Shown here piece after piece: positions 1 through 7,935 of a stretch of 64,000 nt of DNA (positions are counted from its first letter, which is position 1; each line of letters opens with the position of its first letter). The DNA comes from Pseudaestuariivita rosea (lineage in GTDB: Bacteria > Pseudomonadota > Alphaproteobacteria > Rhodobacterales > Rhodobacteraceae): contig NZ_JACNMP010000007.1 in NCBI RefSeq assembly GCF_017592335.1, forward strand, positions 78,559 through 142,558. Reading direction: 5' to 3'. Both the position numbers and the translations under genes were made by a program. A model generated the notes under the pieces. That model was not told the DNA's origin, did not search any database, and worked only from the letters and a program-made list of their open reading frames with translations.

Positions 1-965
1 GCCGCCCCCTTGCGCAGGTTGTCCGAGACACACCACAGGTTCAGCCCGTTTTCGATGGTGCTGTCCTGACGGATGCGGCTGATGAAGGTTGCAAAATCAC
101 CGACACATTCCACGGGCGTCACGTATCCGCCGTCTTCGCGTTTGTCGATCACCATGATGCCGGGGGCCTGACGCAGAATATCGCGGGCCTCATCTTCGTC
201 CAGGAAATCCTCGAACTCGATATTGATCGCCTCGGAATGACCGACAAACACTGGAACACGGACGCAGGTCGCCGTGACCTTGATTGAGGGGTCGATGATT
301 TTTTTCGTCTCGGCGATCATCTTCCATTCTTCCTTGGTCGAGCCGTCTTCCATAAAGACATCGATATGTGGGATGACGTTGAAGGCGATCTGCTTGGTGA
401 ATTTCGACGGGGGCACGTCTGACGTGGGATTGTAGACCGCTTTGGTCTGGTCCCACAGTTCATCCATACCCTCTTTGCCCGCACCGCTGGCGGACTGGTA
501 GGTCGACACAACCACCCGCTTGATCCGTGCGCGGTCGTGCAGTGGTTTCAGGGCAACGACCATCTGTGCGGTCGAACAATTCGGGTTGGCGATGATGTTT
601 TTCTTGGCATAACCGTCAATCGCGTCCGGGTTCACCTCGGGCACGATCAGAGGCACGTCAGGGTCATAGCGGTAAAGCGATGAGTTATCGATGACGATGC
701 AGCCGACCTTGGCGGCCTTGGGGGCGTATTTCTTGGTGGCCTCGGACCCTATGGCAAACAGTGCAATGTCCCAGCCCGTGAAATCAAAGGTGTCCAGATC
801 CTTGGTGGTCAGTGTCGTTTCGCCAAAGCTGACCTCGGTGCCCAGGGATTTGCGGCTGGCCAAAGCCTCAATCCGGTCCACAGGAAACTGGCGTTCAGCC
901 AGAATGTTCAGCATTTCGCGGCCCACATTCCCTGTGGCACCCACGACAACGACGTTATAGCCCAT
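1..965 (-). CDS. asd: Aspartate-semialdehyde dehydrogenase (3' end cut by the window edge)
   Basis: Catalyses NADPH-dependent reduction of aspartyl-4-phosphate to aspartate semialdehyde, the branch point to lysine/diaminopimelate, threonine and methionine. About 321 residues are visible; family members are about 340, so only the C-terminus lies outside. The N-terminus has the Rossmann motif GATGNVG (residues 9-15). The nucleophile is Cys130 in NPNCSTAQ, and the substrate-binding part follows (RVPVFVGHSE). The start is the ATG at 965 with GGAGACC upstream on the minus strand. The next feature upstream on the same strand is ssrA. Recognition rests on these motifs and overall similarity to the family. 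Confidence 0.95.
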   Translation of the reverse strand, partial: MGYNVVVVGATGNVGREMLNILAERQFPVDRIEALASRKSLGTEVSFGETTLTTKDLDTFDFTGWDIALFAIGSEATKKYAPKAAKVGCIVIDNSSLYRYDPDVPLIVPEVNPDAIDGYAKKNIIANPNCSTAQMVVALKPLHDRARIKRVVVSTYQSASGAGKEGMDELWDQTKAVYNPTSDVPPSKFTKQIAFNVIPHIDVFMEDGSTKEEWKMIAETKKIIDPSIKVTATCVRVPVFVGHSEAINIEFEDFLDEDEARDILRQAPGIMVIDKREDGGYVTPVECVGDFATFISRIRQDSTIENGLNLWCVSDNLRKGA

Positions 966-1076
966 CTGGGGTCTCCTTGGTTTCGCAGTCCGCGTCATAC
1001 GGGGATTTGCTATGGGGGGAAAGAGAAATGTGCTGTGTTCAAGCTGAAAGCCAACAGCTTAGCCGGGCGATCTTGA

Positions 1077-1109
1077 TGAAAATGCAGGCTTCTGTTGCCA
1101 GGTGCCTGC
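1077..1109 (-). terminator. Likely terminator of ssrA
   Basis: GCAGGC (1084-1089) pairs with GCCTGC (1104-1109). On the minus strand the stem is followed by a short T run (complement of the A's at 1077-1080). Confidence 0.6.
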
Positions 1110-1165
1110 GAACCCCGCCTAGCGCTGCAAAGCACTAGGGCTTAGATTTCAGTATTACGCACAGC

Positions 1166-1204
1166 TTAAGCTGCGAGTGCTACTGGAGCTTTGTTGTCAT
1201 TTGC
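1166..1204 (-). other. tmRNA proteolysis tag reading frame
   Basis: Thirteen codons from resume codon GCA to TAA: A-N-D-N-K-A-P-V-A-L-A-A-stop. It ends in the Ala-Leu-Ala-Ala signal recognised by ClpXP-type proteases. Confidence 0.9.
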
Positions 1205-1395
1205 AACTAGCTTATGTGTACCGATAACGGTGGTAACTCACCGGGACAAAGCCAACCCCTTTAGACGTTCGTCGATCCTATTTCGGCCCCATGATCCCCA
1301 AATGAAGGATGTTGGTGGAGCCGCCGGGTACCGCCCCCGGGTCCGATCCGCTTATTACGAGCGCGTTTATGTCCATAGTCCCGAAGGACAATGAT

Positions 1396-2265
1396 TTATA
1401 TAGCAACAGTTTGCGCCGGTTTAAAGGGGTTTGGTTGCCAGGGCGTGCGTGAAAGGGCGTCGCGAAAGACAAGTGTGACCAGAAGGAAACTGACATAAAG
1501 CAACAGATACCAGGACCCCATCTTGGCCAGTCGCACCACATCCAGCTGCGATTGGCCCGCGTAAAGCCATGTGCCGGTCATCGTGCCGATATTTTCTGCG
1601 ACCCACATGAAGAATGCAGTCAGAAAGGCTGCCAGGGGCAGGGGCATCCAGCGTGGGGTGCAGCCTATATGAAACCAGATGCGGGTGCGCCAGAACAGGA
1701 TCAGCGTGGCGGCGAAAAGCGCATATCGGATGTCGATGGTAAAGTGATGCAGGAAGAAATTGGCGTAAATGGCGATGGCCAGCAGAACGGTCATCCAAAA
1801 CGGTGGATAGGGCGCAAAGCGCATGTCAAACAGACGGATCACCCGCGCCATATAGCTGCCCACCGCAGCATACATAAAGCCGGAAAACAGCGGCACACCC
1901 ATCAGTTTGATATACCCCGGTTCGGGATAGGCCCAAGACCCGGCGTGGATTTTGAAGATTTCCATGACGGTGCCGACCACGTGAAACAGCAAGATCACCT
2001 TGGCCTCGCGCCAGCTTTCCAGTTTGAAGATCAGAAAGCAGATTTGCAGTGCGATCGCGCAGGCAAACAGGAAATCATAACGATAGATGGGCCAGTTGTC
2101 TTGCCAGAGTAGCGACGTGGTGATGATCAGGATCAGTAATATTCCACCGAACAGGCAGGCCCAGGCCTGTTTCAGGATGAACATGATCAATTCGCTGGCT
2201 AACGGGTACAAACGGGCGCGCATCCAGTCGCCAAGGCGGCGTTCAATAGTTAGATTTTGTTTCAC
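1396..2265 (-). CDS. DUF817-family integral membrane protein
   Basis: A 289-residue polytopic membrane protein with about eight hydrophobic segments spread over its length. It resembles the DUF817 (YoaT-like) family, whose function is unknown. Conserved-looking features are a central HAGSWAYPE stretch and a later MWVAENIGTMTGTW stretch in transmembrane context. The listed start is GTG; an in-frame ATG at 2223 is the alternative and would give MRARLYPLASEL. The stop falls at the upstream edge of ssrA. No function is inferred beyond a membrane location. Confidence 0.8.
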   Translation of the reverse strand: MKQNLTIERRLGDWMRARLYPLASELIMFILKQAWACLFGGILLILIITTSLLWQDNWPIYRYDFLFACAIALQICFLIFKLESWREAKVILLFHVVGTVMEIFKIHAGSWAYPEPGYIKLMGVPLFSGFMYAAVGSYMARVIRLFDMRFAPYPPFWMTVLLAIAIYANFFLHHFTIDIRYALFAATLILFWRTRIWFHIGCTPRWMPLPLAAFLTAFFMWVAENIGTMTGTWLYAGQSQLDVVRLAKMGSWYLLLYVSFLLVTLVFRDALSRTPWQPNPFKPAQTVAI

Positions 2266-2287
2266 TGGGTCCCGTAGTATGTTGATA

Positions 2288-2896
2288 TTATTTCATATTT
2301 TCTATTGAGCAACAGCCCGCTCCGAACACATCACTAATGGCATGCAGCGCGTAGATATGTTCTGACATGCCATCTGAACAGCGCCCTGGCAGCACACGGA
2401 TCGTATGTGTGCCATTGTCACCTGTTACGTCGATCATCATGCCATGGAAATCCTGCAGATATTGTGCAGGAGATGTGCTGTTTATCTGAAATATTTCGAT
2501 AACTTCGTCTAGCTGCCGCGCCAAAACCAATGTGCCGGGCCTGGGCGTAAGCGTCCAGAAGGGCTCGGTCCCAAAGCACCGCAGACCCATGGGCAGACCA
2601 TTGTCGTCCAGTGCAATCGGCTGTTGTTTCAGATAGGCCATCGACATCCAGCCGGTTTGGCCGGCCACATTGACCTGCGCCCAATTTCCTTTTGCGCTGA
2701 AACCCACGACCTCAAGCCCCTCGGTCAGGGTATCATAGCTTCCCAGTATTTCTGATGAGGTATCGGGCGCCGTCCGCACATTCAAGCGATCATCGGATGA
2801 GACGCCGTGGACCTTGAATAAGGCGGGCAAGGGGATTTGTGGCTGATCTGCTAGAACAGGCAGGGTCAACAAAAGCCATAGTATCGTGATACGCAT
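2288..2896 (-). CDS. Secreted SH3-domain protein
   Basis: About 202 residues from the ATG at 2896, preferred over the ATG at 2923 because it puts a signal peptide (MRITILWLLLTLPVLA) at the N-terminus. Residues from about 25 to 80 form a bacterial SH3 domain: RLNVRTAPDTSSEILG, then GNWAQVNVAGQTGWM. Such domains often bind cell-wall or surface ligands. The C-terminal half contains GTEPFWTLTP and a Cys pair near the end and resembles exported proteins of the COG3650 kind. It is predicted to be periplasmic. The partner is unknown. Confidence 0.75.
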   Translation of the reverse strand: MRITILWLLLTLPVLADQPQIPLPALFKVHGVSSDDRLNVRTAPDTSSEILGSYDTLTEGLEVVGFSAKGNWAQVNVAGQTGWMSMAYLKQQPIALDDNGLPMGLRCFGTEPFWTLTPRPGTLVLARQLDEVIEIFQINSTSPAQYLQDFHGMMIDVTGDNGTHTIRVLPGRCSDGMSEHIYALHAISDVFGAGCCSIENMK

Positions 2897-2953
2897 CACA
2901 AATCCTTCACTGCAATGCGCCATGTTTAGTGTGATCCGGGCCGTCTGGCAATT

Positions 2954-3304
2954 CTACCAGATGTTTATGCCGATCAGTATCACCCCCACGGCTATTTCAC
3001 ACCCAAAGAATATCCATTTCTTGCGGGTCGCGCCGTCAAGTATGATTGAGGTCATGCGCCCCACCGATGCGAACCCCCAGGCAAAGCCGACCATGGCATA
3101 GGCCGCGGGTGTTGCGAGAAACAGCGCGCCAACGCCAAGGCCCACGAACAATGCGCCCGAGGCCGCACGGATTTCGGAAAAGCCCATCGTCGTTTCACCG
3201 GGCTGCAGATCCACGGCTTTCATTGTGTATCGGGGGGCCAGCCAGCCAAACAGGCCCAGGGCGATGCTGAACAGCGCCAATACTATATTGATTATGTCGA
3301 TCAT
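2954..3304 (-). CDS. Small four-helix membrane protein (DUF4345-like)
   Basis: 116 residues with four hydrophobic stretches at about 3-23, 47-66, 68-86 and 96-114. A short loop (RYTMKAVDLQPGE) follows the first helix, and EIRAASGALFVGLG lies before the second. The pattern resembles the DUF4345 family of inner-membrane proteins of unknown role. It lies in the same direction as its neighbours but is separated by short gaps, so co-transcription with the downstream SH3 gene is only possible. Confidence 0.65.
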   Translation of the reverse strand: MIDIINIVLALFSIALGLFGWLAPRYTMKAVDLQPGETTMGFSEIRAASGALFVGLGVGALFLATPAAYAMVGFAWGFASVGRMTSIILDGATRKKWIFFGCEIAVGVILIGINIW

Positions 3305-3381
3305 TGTCCCTCACTCTCGTACAGATATACGCCTGAGGGTTGAAATTGGTTCAATAACGCTTGATGTGGGGAAAGTCGGGT

Positions 3382-3412
3382 GCCCCGGCCGTCCTCCCAA
3401 ACGGGCCGGGGC
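3382..3412 (-). terminator. GC-rich hairpin after the orphan binding-protein gene
   Basis: GCCCCGGCC (3382-3390) pairs perfectly with GGCCGGGGC (3404-3412), just past the stop at 3423 on the minus strand. It has no strong T run, so this is a likely but not certain terminator. Confidence 0.5.
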
Positions 3413-3422
3413 GCAGCGGGTC

Positions 3423-4451
3423 TTAAAACCCCGCTTTGATCCGTTCAAAGGTTTCAGCCTGCTTGTTGCGCAGCTCTTCCGTTGTGGGAAGCTGTGCCAG
3501 AACCGGGCCATCTATGGGGCCAAGGCCAACGGCGGTGCGATCTGCGTCACTGAAATTCGCCATGCCGCGTTCATTGGCCTGACCATAGCCGAAATCCAGA
3601 AGCGCCTGCGCAGACACCGGGTCAAGCAGGGCGTTGATGTAATCATAGGCCTTGTCTTCGGTGCCTTCGCCATCCTTCAGATTGACGTAGCCACACATCC
3701 AGAGCGATGACCCTTCGGCCGGTTCGCGTTCAAACCCGATGGGAAAGCCCTGATCCTGCATTGTGGGCAGGGTTTCGTTCCAGGCCCAGGCCAGCACCAC
3801 TTCACCCGTGGCCAGCAATTGTGCCAGTTCGGCCGGGTCAGTCCAATAGGTGCGCAGGTTGCCGTGGACCTCACGCAGCCAGGCGCTTGCGGCTTCGAAT
3901 TCGTCGTCTGTGGCCTTTGTCCAGTCGGTCACGCCAGTGGCCAGATAGGCCAGCGCATAGCTGTCAGCGGCGACATCGGGCAGGGTAATCCGACCTGCAT
4001 AGGCGGGGTCCTTAAAGATCTCAAGCGTCGTAACGGCTTCAATTTGTTCGGTATTGTACGCCACCGCGGTTGAGCCATAATCGACCGGAATGAAGTAAAC
4101 CTCGCCCCCAGTCAGGTCCTGCCCGGCCAGATTTTTGTTCAGATTTTCATATTCAGGAATGCGGCTGATATCCCAGGGTTCCAACAGATCGCCAGCGGTC
4201 CATTTTGTGACTGAGTCACCGCAGATATGGGCGACATCCGCGCGAAAGCCTGAGCGGATTTTCTGAAAGGCTTCGTCTTCGTCACCAAAGAATGTGAACT
4301 GCGGGCTGGACCCGTGCTTTTCGATAAAGGGCTGGTGAAACGCAGTATTTTCGAAACCGGAATAGTCGAAAACCAGCAGGTCTGCGTCCTGCGCAAAGGC
4401 AGATGTTGCCGTCAACAGTGTCAGTGACCCCAGAAAGGCAGCCGTTCTCAT
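3423..4451 (-). CDS. Periplasmic solute-binding protein, spermidine/putrescine (PotD) type
   Basis: 342 residues with signal peptide MRTAAFLGSLTLLTATSAFA. The mature part has the class II binding-protein layout of PotD/PotF: LLVFDYSGFEN, then YFIPVDYGSTAVAYNTE, and LWMCGYVNLKDG toward the C-terminus. Proteins of this group deliver polyamines or related cations to an ABC importer in the inner membrane. No permease or ATPase gene lies beside it, so it is an orphan and its ligand is unproven. The start has GGAGGA just upstream. Hairpins on both sides (4499-4517 and 3382-3412) suggest a monocistronic unit. Confidence 0.85.
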   Translation of the reverse strand: MRTAAFLGSLTLLTATSAFAQDADLLVFDYSGFENTAFHQPFIEKHGSSPQFTFFGDEDEAFQKIRSGFRADVAHICGDSVTKWTAGDLLEPWDISRIPEYENLNKNLAGQDLTGGEVYFIPVDYGSTAVAYNTEQIEAVTTLEIFKDPAYAGRITLPDVAADSYALAYLATGVTDWTKATDDEFEAASAWLREVHGNLRTYWTDPAELAQLLATGEVVLAWAWNETLPTMQDQGFPIGFEREPAEGSSLWMCGYVNLKDGEGTEDKAYDYINALLDPVSAQALLDFGYGQANERGMANFSDADRTAVGLGPIDGPVLAQLPTTEELRNKQAETFERIKAGF

Positions 4452-4498
4452 TATGCGTCCTCCAATGAGACATCCATGCGTGACACGCCCCTATGTCG

Positions 4499-4517
4499 GT
4501 CCCGCTTGGGGCGGGAC
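4499..4517 (-). terminator. Terminator hairpin of the TRAP operon
   Basis: GTCCCGC (4499-4505) pairs with GCGGGAC (4511-4517) immediately downstream of the large-permease stop at 4554, between it and the next gene. Confidence 0.5.
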
Positions 4518-4553
4518 GTTACGATGGCGCGCAAGAATTGGAAAGAGGCGATT

Positions 4554-6002
4554 TTAACCAACCTGACTGGGCAGCCACAAAACGATCATCGGAAACGCCA
4601 CAAGCAATCCGATGGTGATGGCGTCAGCGATAAAGAAGGGGGTGACGCCCTTGAACACGTCCTGCACGCTAAGGTCATCACGCACACCGGCCACGACAAA
4701 GCAGTTCAGGCCGATGGGCGGTGTGATCAGACAGAACTCGGCCATTTTCACGACCAGTATGCCGAACCAGATCGCGCACATCGGGCCGGACATACCGAAT
4801 GTGCTGTCTTCGGCACTGACAAACGGCCCACCGTTCAGCGCCATAACTGCGGGGTAGACCACGGGCAGGGTTAGCAGCAGCATCCCGATGGCGTCCATGA
4901 ACATGCCCAGAATGGCATAGGCCAGCAGGATGCAGATCAGGATCAGCATGGGCGAAAATGTCAGCGACGTGATCCAGTCGGAAAAGGCGTTTGGCAGGTC
5001 AGCAAAGCCCAGAAAACGCACATAGATCAGCACGCCCCAGATGATCGTAAAGATCATGACGCTAAGCTTTGCGGTTTCCAGCAGGGCCGATTTCAGCTCG
5101 GGCCAGCGCATGCCGCGGTAAAGCGCCATCAGAAACACGACAAAGGCCCCAAGCGCGCCGCCCTCGGTCGGTGTGCCCCAGGCGTCGCCGCCGATCAGGG
5201 TTGGGATCGTTGCCCCAAGTACTGTAACTGTTTCGGGTATTGGATTGTAGACAAAGAACAAAATGATGATGACAACGAAGAAGATGGGCAGCGCGGGCAG
5301 TAATGCCGAAAACCGTTCGCCCCAGGTGAAGCCCCCGACAGGCGGTCCGAATTTTGGTAAAGCCAATGCCAGCCCCACGATCAGCACGCCGTAGACAAGG
5401 GCGGAAAACATGCCTGGGATGAAGCCCGCCAGCAGCAACCGCCCGACGTCCTGTTCGACGATGATGGCATAGATGACAAGGATTGCCGATGGCGGGATCA
5501 GGGATGCCAGCGTGCCGCCCGCGGCGACCACACCGGCGGCAAAGCGTTTGTCGTAGCCGATCTTCAGCATCTCGGGGATGGCAATGCGGGCGAAGACGGC
5601 GGATGTGGCGACCGAGGCCCCTGATACGGCCGCGAACCCGGCTGTGGCGAACACGGTGGAAACCGCCAGGCCACCGGGCACCCAGGCCACCCATCGTTTG
5701 GCGGCCTCAAACAAGGCTTTGGTCAGGCCAGCGTAATAGGCCAGATAACCGATCAGGATAAAGGTTGGGATCAGGCTAAGCGCTTGGCTGGCGACCTTGG
5801 AATGGGGCACTTGGCCTGCGGTTTTCGTGGCGATGGTGATCGCGCGTCCTAGACGGTCGGGGTCATAATCAAACCGCGCCCAGTTGATCCACAAAAGGCC
5901 CACCAGACCGGCCAACGCCGCGGCAAAAGCCACACGCATGCCCAGAACGACCATAACCAGCAGGCCGATGGAAACGATTATGCCGATTTGTGTGGCGTCC
6001 AT
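4554..6002 (-). CDS. TRAP transporter large permease (DctM family)
   Basis: 482 residues, very hydrophobic, with about 12 membrane segments. This is the catalytic, ion-coupled subunit of a tripartite ATP-independent periplasmic transporter. Family-typical stretches are GFAAVSGASVATSAVFA with AAGGTLASLIPPS in the first half, and MFMDAIGMLLLTLPVVYP with ITPPIGLNCFVV in the second. It sits 3 bases after the small permease, as in standard TRAP operons. The substrate cannot be read from this subunit; carboxylates are usual for the family. It is longer than the minimal DctM of about 425 residues. Confidence 0.93.
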   Translation of the reverse strand: MDATQIGIIVSIGLLVMVVLGMRVAFAAALAGLVGLLWINWARFDYDPDRLGRAITIATKTAGQVPHSKVASQALSLIPTFILIGYLAYYAGLTKALFEAAKRWVAWVPGGLAVSTVFATAGFAAVSGASVATSAVFARIAIPEMLKIGYDKRFAAGVVAAGGTLASLIPPSAILVIYAIIVEQDVGRLLLAGFIPGMFSALVYGVLIVGLALALPKFGPPVGGFTWGERFSALLPALPIFFVVIIILFFVYNPIPETVTVLGATIPTLIGGDAWGTPTEGGALGAFVVFLMALYRGMRWPELKSALLETAKLSVMIFTIIWGVLIYVRFLGFADLPNAFSDWITSLTFSPMLILICILLAYAILGMFMDAIGMLLLTLPVVYPAVMALNGGPFVSAEDSTFGMSGPMCAIWFGILVVKMAEFCLITPPIGLNCFVVAGVRDDLSVQDVFKGVTPFFIADAITIGLLVAFPMIVLWLPSQVG

Positions 6003-6005
6003 GGA

Positions 6006-6638
6006 TTAATCCTTTTCAGCCAACAGGCTATCGGCTTCGTGCGCCGCTTGGGTTGCCGCGTCTTCAATCATCGGAACGGCGACCGGGCGGTCCAGCCCAA
6101 AGACAAAGGCGCGGGTATAGCCCCAAAGTTGCAGCACCAGCCGCACGCACAGGACTGAAAACGCCACAGGGGCCAGCAGCTTCGCGGGCCAGATCGGCAG
6201 GGCGATATCCATCGAACTATCGCGGCTCCACAATGGGGCGTTGAAATCGAAGCTACGCTGGAAATGCGACCAGGTACCCCAGACCAGCAGCAGCATCAGG
6301 ATCAGGATCAAAAGCACGCTGATGATCTCGGCCAGCCACAGCAGCCGCCCTTTAAGCTGGCCGATCAGGATATCCATCCGGATATGCCCGCCATTGCGTT
6401 GGGTGTAGGCGATGCCCATGAACGCAATCAGCGGCATGGCCTGTTCGATCCAGTCAACATAGCCGGGCAGGGGGCTGTTAAAGAAGTTCCGTCCCCCGAC
6501 GGACGCCACAGCCAGCATCATCAGACCGAAAACGGCCAACCCGCTGATCAGCGCCAGAAGAGTTTCCAGTTTGTGAAGGGAACGGTCCAATATGCTTAAG
6601 ACCGAGTCGTCCTCAAGAACCGAGGTGCTGCCCGCCAT
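6006..6638 (-). CDS. TRAP transporter small permease (DctQ family)
   Basis: 210 residues with four membrane segments (about 30-52, 65-82, 102-125 and 155-178) and the family signature PLPGYVDWIEQAMPLIAF around helix 2. It pairs with the large permease in the inner membrane. It lies 45 bases downstream of the binding-protein gene and 3 bases upstream of the large permease. The hydrophilic C-terminal tail is somewhat long for the family. Confidence 0.9.
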   Translation of the reverse strand: MAGSTSVLEDDSVLSILDRSLHKLETLLALISGLAVFGLMMLAVASVGGRNFFNSPLPGYVDWIEQAMPLIAFMGIAYTQRNGGHIRMDILIGQLKGRLLWLAEIISVLLILILMLLLVWGTWSHFQRSFDFNAPLWSRDSSMDIALPIWPAKLLAPVAFSVLCVRLVLQLWGYTRAFVFGLDRPVAVPMIEDAATQAAHEADSLLAEKD

Positions 6639-6683
6639 GTGTCACCTATAGATAAGCCGCCCCGGATATGGGGCGGCGGTTGA

Positions 6684-7688
6684 TTATTCGGCGATCATAC
6701 CGGTGACGAAGTCATATAGTTCTTGCGCCGGCAATCCCCGGGCCGCATTGTCGGTGATCCAGGCCTGAGCGGCAGGTTCGGCCGCCGCAGTCCGGAAAGC
6801 GTCCAGTTCATTATCGCTGAATGTCACTTGGGTGATGCCTTTTTCCTGCAACAGTGGCCCCCAGGCTTGCATGGTGTTGTTTTCATAGTAATCGATGTAG
6901 TGATCCAACGCTTCGTCGATTGAACTCATCAGCGCGTCACGGTGTTCATCGCTCAGATCATTCAGCGCGTCGGTGTTCACGACCACAGGGCAGTTCACCG
7001 TGCCGGGGTTCAGGTTTGTGGTCCACCAATTGGCCGATTCCACCGTGCCGAATGACATATGCGCATGCGGGGCGAAGGACACCGCCTTGACCACGCCACT
7101 GTCCAGCGCCTGGCGCACCTCAGTCGCGGACATCGACGTCGGCACAGCGCCCACGGTTTCCATAGCGGCCCCAATGCCACCCGTTGCGCGCACGCTTAGC
7201 CCTTCGAAATCGGCCAGTGTTTCGGGCGCATCGCCGACACCCACAATATTATACTGTGGCAGCGGCGACGGCATCAGCAGTGTCGCATTCCACCGCGCCA
7301 GATCAGCGACAACGGCGGGGTGTTCATAAAGCGCCTGACTGATCTTGCGTTCTTGCTCAAGCGTTTCGACCCCCAGGAAAGGCAGCTCAAGCACCGTGAT
7401 CGACGGGTTCTTATCACGGTGATAGCCCGCGCAGAACTGCGCCATCTCAAACGCGCCGATGGAAATCCCATCAAGGTTTTCGCGGTTATTCGACAAGCCA
7501 CCGTATGAGATATTCATGGTAAACTCGCCACCGGTCTTTTCCGACACCAACTCGGCCAGTTTTTCCACATGCTCGGTAAAGGCCCGGCGTTTGCCCCATA
7601 GCGACACGTTCCATTCAGTCGCCAAAGCCTCGCCCGCGAAGGCCATGGTCAATGCGGCAACGGTCGTACCTTTTAGAAATCTGTTCAT
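6684..7688 (-). CDS. TRAP transporter periplasmic binding protein (DctP family)
   Basis: About 334 residues from the ATG at 7688, which has GGAGGAATAAA upstream; the ATG at 7712 lacks this. Signal peptide: MNRFLKGTTVAALTMAFAGEALA. The mature protein has the DctP fold, including the substrate-contacting region LSVRATGGIGAAMETVGAVP and the later ANWWTTNLNPGTVNCPVVVNTD. The conserved Arg of VRATG normally salt-bridges the ligand's carboxylate. It is the first gene of the TRAP operon and is divergent from preT across about 250 bases, which may make one control region serve both. Confidence 0.9.
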   Translation of the reverse strand: MNRFLKGTTVAALTMAFAGEALATEWNVSLWGKRRAFTEHVEKLAELVSEKTGGEFTMNISYGGLSNNRENLDGISIGAFEMAQFCAGYHRDKNPSITVLELPFLGVETLEQERKISQALYEHPAVVADLARWNATLLMPSPLPQYNIVGVGDAPETLADFEGLSVRATGGIGAAMETVGAVPTSMSATEVRQALDSGVVKAVSFAPHAHMSFGTVESANWWTTNLNPGTVNCPVVVNTDALNDLSDEHRDALMSSIDEALDHYIDYYENNTMQAWGPLLQEKGITQVTFSDNELDAFRTAAAEPAAQAWITDNAARGLPAQELYDFVTGMIAE

Positions 7689-7935
7689 TTTATTCCTCCC
7701 CTGTTGATCCATCTCTGGACAGCTTGCAATTCACCAATAGTGCGGGCCCTTGGCAAGCGTATTTTCCAAATTGTGATGCGTCTCTATTGCGCAACTGATT
7801 GAATTTTGAGCATATTGGTCGAAAGGATAGCGATGCAACACGTCAGTCCCGCGCCCTGAGATTTACCGGTTGCCAATTCTGAAAGCTGTGGCACGTTACC
7901 CTTTCAAGCAAGCAAAGTTGCAGAAAGGACCCTGC
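7689..7935. promoter_or_regulatory. Shared upstream region of the TRAP operon and preTA
   Basis: About 247 bases between divergently read genes. It must hold both promoters. No clear operator or riboswitch could be picked out by eye. Confidence 0.4.

Larger units (their letters stand above)
1077..1395 (-). ncRNA. ssrA: Two-piece (circularly permuted) tmRNA
   Basis: On the minus strand the acceptor piece comes first. It has a T-arm-like GGACCCGGGGGCGGTACCC and ends in GGCGGCTCCACCA, with the encoded CCA ending at 1313. After a short spacer the coding piece begins near 1290 with GGGGCCGAAATAGGATCGAC, matching the usual tmRNA 5' end and able to pair with the acceptor stem. The tag frame runs from GCA at 1204 to the stop at 1166 and reads ANDNKAPVALAA, with the expected hydrophobic ALAA degron end. 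A GC stem followed by T residues (1077-1109) closes the gene. The permuted order is typical of alphaproteobacteria. The outer ends are approximate. Confidence 0.9.

Noticed and set aside
1191..1394. 67-codon plus-strand frame in the ssrA region
   Set aside because: The region is fully explained by the tmRNA on the other strand.
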